The position numbers and the translations under genes are program-made. 64,000 nt of DNA from Bacteroidaceae bacterium (GTDB taxonomy: Bacteria > Bacteroidota > Bacteroidia > Bacteroidales > Bacteroidaceae): positions 1 to 64,000 of the forward strand of contig JAFSPM010000048.1 in NCBI GenBank assembly GCA_017442855.1. Direction: 5' to 3'. The notes beneath the pieces are model-generated. The model ran no database searches. It had not been told where the DNA came from and saw nothing but the letters and a program-made list of their open reading frames with translations. Positions 31,450 to 38,684 of this stretch are shown piece by piece. How positions within the stretch are numbered: position 1 is the stretch's first letter; each line of letters starts with the position of its first letter.

Positions 31450-32415
31450 ATGAAAGCTATTATAATAGAGAAATGTTGCGAGGCAGAAGACTTGCATGTA
31501 AGTGAATTACCTAAACCAACTGCCAAACCTGGTTGGGTATTAGTGAAGGTGCATGCAGCTGGCTTAAACCATTCAGAAGCACTGCTGAGAATGTTTGAGG
31601 CCGACAATGATTATATCAATACGCCCATAGTACCAGGCATAGAGTGTGTGGGTGAGATAGCCGATGCTTCTGATTCTCAATTCCAAAAAGGCGATAAGGT
31701 GATTGCCTTAATGGGAGGTATGGGGCGCAGCTTTAATGGTAGCTATGCTGAATATGCTTTGCTACCCGAAAGTCATGTATTCAAAGTTGATACAAACCTC
31801 GACTGGATTTCATTGGCAGCTGTCCCTGAAACTTATTTTACAGCCTACGGTTCTTTGTTTGAATGCCTATACCTTACTGCTGAAGACACACTGTTAGTAC
31901 GTGGAGCAACCAGTACTGTAGGACAAGCTGCTATCCAGTTGGCAAAAGCAGTTGGTGCAAAGGTGATTGCAGCTTGCCGTAAGGAAGAATCTTTCGAAAA
32001 GTTGAAAGGCATCGGAGCTGACTATTGTATCATCGACGAAGGACAACTCAGCCAACAGTCATTACCCTATAAACCAAACAAGATTTTAGAGTTAATAGGT
32101 CCAAAGACATTACGTGACTCGTTGCTTACCGTCACACACCCTGGTTATGTATGCAGCACTGGTGTTTTGGGCAATGTGTACTCCATTACTCAGTTCGACC
32201 CAATCAAATATATACCAAACGGAGTATTCCTCACAGGGTTCTATTCCAATTTCCCAACTTATCAATCTATAAACAACCTATTTGACTTGATTAACAAGGC
32301 ACAGCTAAAACCGCTCTATGCCAAGGTGTTCACTTTAGATCAAATTGTAGAGGCACATACCTTGTTAGAGAAAGGTGGTGCCGGAGGTAAAATCATATTG
32401 AAAATTGATTATTAG
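31450..32415 (+). CDS. MDR-family oxidoreductase, quinone-oxidoreductase-like
   Basis: 321 residues, cytosolic. The GroES-like start has GLNHSEALLR and PGIECVGEI, and the Rossmann part has TSTVGQAAIQLAKAVGAKV. The catalytic zinc Cys is replaced (LNHSE), which places it among the NADPH quinone reductases or enoyl reductases and not the zinc alcohol dehydrogenases. It starts 2 bases after the previous stop. It probably detoxifies or reduces a conjugated carbonyl. Confidence 0.85.
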   Translation: MKAIIIEKCCEAEDLHVSELPKPTAKPGWVLVKVHAAGLNHSEALLRMFEADNDYINTPIVPGIECVGEIADASDSQFQKGDKVIALMGGMGRSFNGSYAEYALLPESHVFKVDTNLDWISLAAVPETYFTAYGSLFECLYLTAEDTLLVRGATSTVGQAAIQLAKAVGAKVIAACRKEESFEKLKGIGADYCIIDEGQLSQQSLPYKPNKILELIGPKTLRDSLLTVTHPGYVCSTGVLGNVYSITQFDPIKYIPNGVFLTGFYSNFPTYQSINNLFDLINKAQLKPLYAKVFTLDQIVEAHTLLEKGGAGGKIILKIDY

Positions 32416-32449
32416 ATAAATCGTTTTTGAGTCTTGAACATTATACTAT

Positions 32450-33202
32450 ATGTGGGATAGGATTGAAAATATTGATTTTGTATTGAAATACTTGTTGGTG
32501 GAACAAGGAGCCCCCCCCAAGTTGCCAGATAATCTAGAAACAAAACAAAGATTAATGCGGGCATTGATGAACGTGCGCCAACCTGTGCCCGCATCAGATG
32601 AGTTCATAGCAGCACAAGATGCCGAACTGAAGCTACAGGCTAAGGATAAGGGTATTGTTAAGATTGACCAGCCTGGTATTTCCATATGGCAAGGTGACAT
32701 CACCCGTTTGCAAGTGGATGCCATTGTGAATGCGGCCAACTCAAAATTGCTGGGGTGCTGGCAGCCCCTGCATGCTTGTATTGACAACTGCATCCATTCC
32801 GCTGCCGGTATTCAGCTAAGACAGGAATGCCATGAGCTGATGCAAGCTCAGGGACATGAAGAGCCTACAGGGTGGGCAAAGATGACCAAGGGTTATAACC
32901 TACCAGCGAAATATGTGATTCATACTGTAGGGCCAATCATCCCTGACGGACACCCTACCCCATTACAAGAGGAGCTGTTGGCTTCTTGCTACCGTTCATG
33001 TCTGGAAGTGGCTGAGCTACATAAGCTACAAAGCATCGCTTTTTGCTGTATTTCTACTGGTGTGTTTCATTTTCCTAACCAAAGAGCTGCTGAGATAGCT
33101 GTGGAAACTGTGAAAAAATATCCCTTGACGTCACTCAAAACTATCGTTTTCAATGTATTTATAGACAAAGACTATGACATCTATCATCGACTTATTCAGT
33201 AA
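32450..33202 (+). CDS. Zinc-type macrodomain protein-ADP-ribose hydrolase
   Basis: 250 residues. After an N-terminal helical region comes a macrodomain: GDITRLQVDAIVNAANS (Asn94), then GCWQPLHACIDNCIHSAAG, in which Cys103, His108 and Cys110 match the metal ligands of zinc macrodomains from Staphylococcus and Streptococcus SirTM operons, and the ISTGVFHFP loop (201-209). This class removes ADP-ribose from proteins modified by the adjacent sirtuin. An unbroken run of eight C at 32511-32518 lies in codons 21-23 and could slip. The SirTM gene starts 7 bases after its stop. A paralog begins at 276. Confidence 0.9.
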   Translation: MWDRIENIDFVLKYLLVEQGAPPKLPDNLETKQRLMRALMNVRQPVPASDEFIAAQDAELKLQAKDKGIVKIDQPGISIWQGDITRLQVDAIVNAANSKLLGCWQPLHACIDNCIHSAAGIQLRQECHELMQAQGHEEPTGWAKMTKGYNLPAKYVIHTVGPIIPDGHPTPLQEELLASCYRSCLEVAELHKLQSIAFCCISTGVFHFPNQRAAEIAVETVKKYPLTSLKTIVFNVFIDKDYDIYHRLIQ

Positions 33203-33209
33203 AAAGACA

Positions 33210-34085
33210 ATGTCACAACCAACGTTTAAGCATCGTATTGAACAAGTGAGGAAACTTTTGTACGAAGCTGACCATGTATTGATTGGTGCAGGCTCGGGGC
33301 TTTCAGCAGCAGCTGGCTTGGACTATGGGGGCGCGGAGTTCAAGCAGGAGTTTCATGAGTGGATAGAGCGTTATGGATTTGAAGACCTTTATTCTTCTTC
33401 ATTCTATCCATTCCCAACAGAAGAGGAAAGATGGGCATATTGGGCGAGGCATATCTGGTTTACTCGCTATCGCGTCAAAGGTATGGAGCTTTATCACCAG
33501 CTTTTTGATTTGGTTAAAGACAAGAATTATTTTGTCATCACTACCAATGTGGATGCACAGTTTGAGAAATCGGGCTTCTCGAAAGATAGAATTTTTGCCA
33601 CACAAGGCGACTATGCCTATTTTCAAGCTAAGGGTGGAGAAAACAAAAAGTTGATTTATAATGAGGAATGGGTGAAGCAAGCGATGGATGCAACCATTAA
33701 TTGCAAGGTACCCACATCATTGATACCCCATCATCCAGATACTGGTGAGGCACTGAGTCCTAATTTACGTTGTGACAGTTTTTTTGTAGAGGATGAACAT
33801 TGGCACCAACAAGCTGATAAATATCAAGATTTCGTACTGACAGGCAGTAAGAAGAACATGCTGTTATTAGAGTTTGGTGTGGGCTTCAACACGCCAATTA
33901 TCATCCGTTTCCCCTTCGAGCAAATGGCTGGAAACTTTGAAGGAACAACCCTTGTACGCTTCAATCGCGACTACCCACAACTTACAACACCATATGTGAC
34001 AAGATACATTGCCTTTCAAGAGAAACTAAACCAGTCTTTGTTGCAGGCCATTGCCTCAATGGCAACTATGTCAGCTTCTGCTTAG
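33210..34085 (+). CDS. SirTM-type sirtuin (class M), putative protein ADP-ribosyltransferase
   Basis: 291 residues from ATG 33210; an upstream in-frame ATG at 33174 would overlap the macrodomain gene by 29 bases. The NAD motif GAGSG (26-30), the class-M block YGFEDLYSSSFYPF, EEERWAYWARHI and TTNVD (111-115) are present. The usual catalytic His is Gln132 (TQGD), the class-M hallmark; Asn113 and Gln132 keep the spacing I recall for the Streptococcus enzyme. Where related proteins often have a Cys pair it reads HHPDTG, so the structural zinc may be lost. No GcvH-like or lipoate ligase gene adjoins it. Its last codons run into a GH35 relic. Confidence 0.88.
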   Translation: MSQPTFKHRIEQVRKLLYEADHVLIGAGSGLSAAAGLDYGGAEFKQEFHEWIERYGFEDLYSSSFYPFPTEEERWAYWARHIWFTRYRVKGMELYHQLFDLVKDKNYFVITTNVDAQFEKSGFSKDRIFATQGDYAYFQAKGGENKKLIYNEEWVKQAMDATINCKVPTSLIPHHPDTGEALSPNLRCDSFFVEDEHWHQQADKYQDFVLTGSKKNMLLLEFGVGFNTPIIIRFPFEQMAGNFEGTTLVRFNRDYPQLTTPYVTRYIAFQEKLNQSLLQAIASMATMSASA

Positions 34086-34145
34086 CCTCTATCCCTGCTA
34101 GTCAGGCAGGTAAGCATTTACCGCATTAAGATGTTTGACTACTAA
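34073..34145 (+). pseudogene. Relic of the GH35-like gene 3' end
   Basis: The 73 bases resemble the last 69 bases of the gene at 23515-25272: both have TATCCCTG, GTCAGG and AAGATGTTTGA-TACTAA. A net gain of 4 bases shifts the frame; after the shift it reads YRIKMFDY and stops. It overlaps the last codons of the SirTM gene. A second GH35 copy must once have ended here. Confidence 0.8.
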
Positions 34146-34215
34146 AATTCATACAACTGCCTGCCAACAATAATAGGGAAGCTTGTTATTACAATGCCTA
34201 AAACTCGCTATTACT

Positions 34216-34340
34216 ATTGGGAGAACTTGCTACCACCGACGGCAATAGTTGCCATGGGTTATCGCAATATCTCCCATAGGGGTATAGGAGATACTGCGAT
34301 GAGTAATAGCAGATACTGGAACGGGTGATAGCAAATACTG
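34216..34340. repeat. 22-bp periodic array, clearest in the last three units
   Basis: TATAGGAGATACTG (34283), AATAGCAGATACTG (34305) and GATAGCAAATACTG (34327) are spaced by exactly 22 bases. Weaker units fall at 34260, 34238 (with the dyad GGCAATAGTTGCC) and 34216, stepping by 22-23. It lies in the 214-base gap between the GH35 relic and the PPOX gene; no gene is seen there. Confidence 0.65.
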
Positions 34341-34359
34341 CGACGACCCGTAGAAATGC

Positions 34360-34758
34360 TTAGAATGAAATTACTTTAGGAGCTTCCGTAAACGAATAGA
34401 AAGTAGCGGTGGCATCAGTGACGTAGAGCACTGCCATATTGCCATCGTCAGCTTTGTACATTGATTTCAGTTCGGGGTTCAGTTCCAAGAACTGCTCCTT
34501 GATGGCCAACGAATCATCGTTCACCAACTTGCCACATAATCGCATCCACTCGGCACCATTGGCCTTCATGGCGCATACCTCAAATTTGGGATTGGCATCC
34601 AACTGCTTGAACACATTCTTTACTTTACCCGTCATGAAATACAGACGTCCGTCAAGTATCTCCATTGCGCCAAAGGGGCGTACACGGGGCTGATCTCCAT
34701 CGCAAGTAGCCAGGAAAAAAGCACCACACTCTTTCAAATAAGCTAAAACTTCGTTCAT
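34360..34758 (-). CDS. Pyridoxamine-phosphate-oxidase-like (PPOX) protein
   Basis: 132 residues forming a single split barrel: FFLATCDGDQPRVRPFGAME, LYFMTGKVKNVFKQL, then W-RL-GKLV and a final strand. Such small proteins bind FMN or related cofactors and reduce unknown substrates. It has no ferredoxin extension. No clear promoter box was found upstream. It lies 52 bases downstream of the SGNH hydrolase on the same strand and may be read with it. Confidence 0.82.
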   Translation of the reverse strand: MNEVLAYLKECGAFFLATCDGDQPRVRPFGAMEILDGRLYFMTGKVKNVFKQLDANPKFEVCAMKANGAEWMRLCGKLVNDDSLAIKEQFLELNPELKSMYKADDGNMAVLYVTDATATFYSFTEAPKVISF

Positions 34759-34810
34759 AATTGTTTATTTTATTGTGTTATCTTTTACATGAGTCGCACT
34801 GGATTATTAG

Positions 34811-35635
34811 TTATTGTGCCAGGAATCTGACTTGCAGTGGAGCGATGCGACGATAGCCATCTTCATTCATGTGCAGCTTATCTTTCTGATAGAACAGTTC
34901 GTAATTATGTTCATCAACGTCCTGCAGACTGAACTGGTCTAACACGGGAACTCCATGATATGCACAACATGCCTTCTGGGCATCCACATAGTGGGCAAAG
35001 GTTTGTCCGGTAAGGTTTGGAGCCGTTGAGAAGGGGTTGTGACCTGCATCTTGACCGAAGAAGCGCAGAGAGGTGAAGAAGTAAATCTTGGCTTGTGGAT
35101 TCTTTTCACGTAACCGCTTGATGCAGTAATTGATGCCACCGCATTGGGTATTGAGTTTACCCTCATCGTAGTTGTCCAAGGCTGTATAATCCAGCGGGTT
35201 GCCACAAGGACGACTATTGACGTAGTCATTGGTGGATGCCCAAAGTACGTAGATATCATATACTCCTGCCTCATCAACCTGTTTCTGGAGCGAGCAACCC
35301 TGTTCTATAGAAAAGCCAGCACCTCCAACGCCGTAAGTGACTACCTCTGTTCCTAATTGGTTGGCCCATTGCTGCTTGGCAGCGTCAGACTCCTTATTGA
35401 CAGATAGCGATCCACCAAATACAGCAATACGTTTTCCATAGTTGGCAAAACCCTTATAAGGACTTTCTTTGGCAGCTTCAGCATCAGGAAACAAGTGATG
35501 TTTCTCTGGTTCTGGACGAAGGGAAGCTAAATAAGCCTGAATCTGTTCTGGAGTAGGCGGAGTTCTCTGTTCTTGCGCTTGTAGCACAGATGACAGAAGC
35601 AAAAAAGCAGGAAGAAGAAGTAATAATTTTCTCAT
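34811..35635 (-). CDS. Secreted SGNH/GDSL-type hydrolase
   Basis: 274 residues with a Sec signal ending LQAQ. The block-I motif reads GGSLS where many members have GDSLS. Block II GVGGAG, block III STND and block V DKLHMNEDGY (Asp and His) are present, so the catalytic set is complete. Such enzymes remove acetyl or other acyl groups from sugars. A minus-strand -7 box TAATTTTG lies at 35662-35669. It adds a fourth esterase type to the window. Confidence 0.82.
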   Translation of the reverse strand: MRKLLLLLPAFLLLSSVLQAQEQRTPPTPEQIQAYLASLRPEPEKHHLFPDAEAAKESPYKGFANYGKRIAVFGGSLSVNKESDAAKQQWANQLGTEVVTYGVGGAGFSIEQGCSLQKQVDEAGVYDIYVLWASTNDYVNSRPCGNPLDYTALDNYDEGKLNTQCGGINYCIKRLREKNPQAKIYFFTSLRFFGQDAGHNPFSTAPNLTGQTFAHYVDAQKACCAYHGVPVLDQFSLQDVDEHNYELFYQKDKLHMNEDGYRRIAPLQVRFLAQ

Positions 35636-35661
35636 CTTGATTATGATTTAGTATTCTTCTG

Positions 35662-35669
35662 CAAAATTA
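35662..35669 (-). promoter_or_regulatory. -7 box for SGNH hydrolase
   Basis: TAATTTTG on the minus strand, 26 bases upstream of the start codon. Confidence 0.65.
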
Positions 35670-35768
35670 CTGAAAAAAGTATGCAGAACAAAAAATGTAG
35701 CTTTTTTTATTCAAAAAAGGGTGAAGTTACAAGAGTTGCTTTTGATTTGGGAAAAAACTTATAAGCAT

Positions 35769-38684
35769 CTATAAGTGTATGTCCTTTGTGTCAAAATATT
35801 GCAACATTCGGCGATAGATAGGATGCTGGCGCAGGAGCTGCGGCACTCCTATAAGGAACAACTGCTTTCTGGCACGCGTCAAGGCGACATTGAGCTTGCG
35901 GTCGATAAGGTGACCATTATCTTCGGTGAGGTTGCTAAGTTGCTCTAACTGCCAAGGACGGTTAACGCAGAAACTATAGATGATGACATCGCGCTCGCTT
36001 CCCTGATAGCGTTCAACGGTATCAATGGTGATGTCGTTCAATGCAGGGATGGAGAGCTTGGCCAACTCGCTTCTGATCAGGGCTATCTGACTGCGATAGG
36101 GGGTGATGATGCCTAAGGTATGTTGAGCATCAAAGTCATCAGTCTGTTGGTAGATAGTTGCCGCTATCTCTGCAGCAATCACAGCCTCGCTGTGATTCAC
36201 CTTATGGGAGTACTGTGGGGACTCTGGGTCCGAAGGGATGAACCGTGTACGCTGTGTCATCGTTTCTGTCTGATGGGGCAAGCCAACGGGTTGTAGTCTG
36301 CCCTCATAGAAAGCATCGTTAGCAAACTTGGCCACATCGGGGTGCATGCGGCCTTGCTTGGTCAACATGTCAACAGACATATTATCAATATTTCTATAGA
36401 GTCGCTCGAAGAGGGAGTCTTTGAGATTGGTGAGCCCCATGGCACGCAGCAGAGGGTTCTTGACTTCAGAAACGGATGATGGTTGCAGCACCACTGCTGG
36501 CAATTGTTTGTGGTCGCCTATGAGGATGAACTTATCGATGGCATCCCTACCCTCACCATCTTTCATGCAGAGCAGACCCAACAGCTGGGGCTCAAGTATC
36601 TGGGTAGCCTCATCAATCAGGGCAACATCAAAATGCTTGATATTGAATAAGGAGGTGCGGGCTGAAAGCGTAGAGACTGTGCCGACAAAGATACTGCAAC
36701 GCTCCAACAACTGCAACACCTCACGACGATTGGTACAGGTAGTGACCTGCTGCTCGAGGAGGTGCGAACGATAGGGCTCAGCACAAGCTGCAGACGTGCC
36801 AATGCGGAGATAATCAACACTCAACTTACCCAGCATCTTGCAAATCTCATCCACTGCCCTATTGGTATAGCTTAATAATAGTATTTGTTTGCCTCGCTGA
36901 TGGAAGGCATCTACCATGCTTCGCAGTGCCATAGAGGTCTTGCCTGTGCCAGGAGGGCCTACCAGCAAGAAGTAGTCTTTAGCAGCTAACGCTTTCTGGG
37001 TAATGCGTTGAAAATCATCTTTCGCTTGCCGGATAGCTTTATCATAACGGGCATCATGCATAGGTTGCCGTTGTCCCAATAGCAAGTCACGCCGCTTTTG
37101 TGAAGCTTGCAAGAAAAGTCCCAAGCCTTGATACATGGAACGGAAGGTGGTATCCATGAAATCGTGCTCAAAGGCATAGAGAGTTTCAGCCGGCAACACC
37201 TTATGATTCCGTTGGGATTGGCGAAGGGTTATTTTCCAATTACCATCAGGATAGATTTCTTCAATCGAACCTTTGAACAACAGTCGGTTGGTGACATTGG
37301 CATCGAGAGTATCCCGTTGGTAGAGAACAACAGCATCTCCTTCCCGGAAGTTTGGTTTCGCTCGATTCTTAAATTCAACATCACCTTTTTTAGTTCCTAA
37401 AATCAAGTAGGGATTAAGAATGTCATCGGCATGATTCTCAAGGAGGTGGAGATCTATCACTATTTCACCTGCATCAATCTTCTCATCAAAGGTGTCAAGC
37501 CACTGGGCAGCCTGCCCTTTCCGACCTTCATAATCGGAAGCACCTGCTGTTTTAGCTGTATATAGTTCACGAGTAATGAAATTGTAAAGCGTATAGAAGT
37601 AGCTGCGTTCCAACGCAGTAAGCCGTTGCAGGTTATGTTGGAAGGCGGCAATCTGCGGCTCTTGGTATTGTGTCCACAACTTGCTGCTTAGCCGTAGCTC
37701 ATTGAGAGTTGATGGGTTGACTTGAGCAAGTACGTCAGCTGTATAGTCTTCATCATCATGCGCTTGTACTTGGTAATCCATCGCCACAATACAATTGCGC
37801 AGGTTGATGATGCGGTGTACCATCGTCCACGAAGGACTGGCAGGATAAAGCATGGGATAACGAGTGTAAAGCAAGTATGCTTTAACGCGCCGATGGTCAA
37901 TGCCCATCGTATATTCCAACATGGCCTGGTAAAGCAGCATTTGCACCAGGTTGTTCTCACGAGGCAGCACGTGTCCGGGCATGGTAAACTCATCGGCCTT
38001 ACCTGATTTCATCTCAATGAATGCATGCATATCTCGTTGCATATAGTCGAGACGTCCCTGTATGCCCAATGCCTCGCAGATGTATGAGGGTTCCAGCACT
38101 GCATCTGATTTATCCAACTGATAGCCAGGCTCACGGAAGGTTACATCAACCGTTTGCTGGATGTTTCGGAAGTGTTGCTGGCAGGCTTGTGCCAATTCGC
38201 GCTCCTTGGCGGTATCCTTCAAGGCAATGCAGGCAGAGATGCTGACAGGATGTTGGCGGAATGCCTTCATCATACTTTCCTTATAATCGGGGGCATCATT
38301 GTTGATCCATTCATCGAGGAAGGTGTTGGCAATGTTACCCAAGATAAGCGGAACAGTATTCTCAGATGGGGTAAGTTTGGAAAAGATGTAATTGGCAGGA
38401 TGGGCGCCATAGTTCTTATAGCATTCTGCCAACGAACTCGCATCCATCAGATAATCGGGTTCCAATACAATAAATCGAGGTATGAGAGCACCAGTTTCAT
38501 CAATGCTTACATCCAGGAGGTTAAGCTGTGCTTGTGGCCACAGCAGCACTGTAGCATTAAACTCAGCATTGACATCAACGACAGCATAACGTACCTTCAA
38601 CAGCTCTTTAGCCATTGGCTCGCCAGACTGCACATATAGGTATTGGTCGTCTTTGTGCAGGAATGTGACCCTTATGCGTTTCAT
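35769..38684 (-). CDS. Dna2-like protein: PD-(D/E)xK-type nuclease region plus SF1 helicase
   Basis: 971 residues. Around residues 205-235 the pattern GIQGRLDYM...AFIEMKSGK matches a RecB/Dna2-type PD-(D/E)xK nuclease core. The C-terminal half is an SF1B (Upf1/Dna2-like) helicase: Walker A GPPGTGKTS, Walker B LIDEATQ, GDHKQLPAV, and motifs V-VI with ERYQGSERDVIIYS and NVALTRARKQL. It overlaps tatC by 4 bases (ATGA) and is the last gene of that operon. It likely processes DNA ends or replication structures. Its position after tatA-tatC is probably just operon economy. Confidence 0.83.
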   Translation of the reverse strand: MKRIRVTFLHKDDQYLYVQSGEPMAKELLKVRYAVVDVNAEFNATVLLWPQAQLNLLDVSIDETGALIPRFIVLEPDYLMDASSLAECYKNYGAHPANYIFSKLTPSENTVPLILGNIANTFLDEWINNDAPDYKESMMKAFRQHPVSISACIALKDTAKERELAQACQQHFRNIQQTVDVTFREPGYQLDKSDAVLEPSYICEALGIQGRLDYMQRDMHAFIEMKSGKADEFTMPGHVLPRENNLVQMLLYQAMLEYTMGIDHRRVKAYLLYTRYPMLYPASPSWTMVHRIINLRNCIVAMDYQVQAHDDEDYTADVLAQVNPSTLNELRLSSKLWTQYQEPQIAAFQHNLQRLTALERSYFYTLYNFITRELYTAKTAGASDYEGRKGQAAQWLDTFDEKIDAGEIVIDLHLLENHADDILNPYLILGTKKGDVEFKNRAKPNFREGDAVVLYQRDTLDANVTNRLLFKGSIEEIYPDGNWKITLRQSQRNHKVLPAETLYAFEHDFMDTTFRSMYQGLGLFLQASQKRRDLLLGQRQPMHDARYDKAIRQAKDDFQRITQKALAAKDYFLLVGPPGTGKTSMALRSMVDAFHQRGKQILLLSYTNRAVDEICKMLGKLSVDYLRIGTSAACAEPYRSHLLEQQVTTCTNRREVLQLLERCSIFVGTVSTLSARTSLFNIKHFDVALIDEATQILEPQLLGLLCMKDGEGRDAIDKFILIGDHKQLPAVVLQPSSVSEVKNPLLRAMGLTNLKDSLFERLYRNIDNMSVDMLTKQGRMHPDVAKFANDAFYEGRLQPVGLPHQTETMTQRTRFIPSDPESPQYSHKVNHSEAVIAAEIAATIYQQTDDFDAQHTLGIITPYRSQIALIRSELAKLSIPALNDITIDTVERYQGSERDVIIYSFCVNRPWQLEQLSNLTEDNGHLIDRKLNVALTRARKQLFLIGVPQLLRQHPIYRRMLQYFDTKDIHL

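Noticed and set aside
33174-33209. Upstream start for the SirTM gene
   Set aside because: It would overlap the macrodomain gene by 29 bases and add 12 residues with no counterpart in SirTM proteins; ATG 33210 is 7 bases after the previous stop.
25273-34145. Integrative element or prophage
   Set aside because: No integrase, transposase, relaxase or phage gene is present; only the degenerate GH35 end repeats suggest a boundary, so it is listed as a finding and not as a mobile element.
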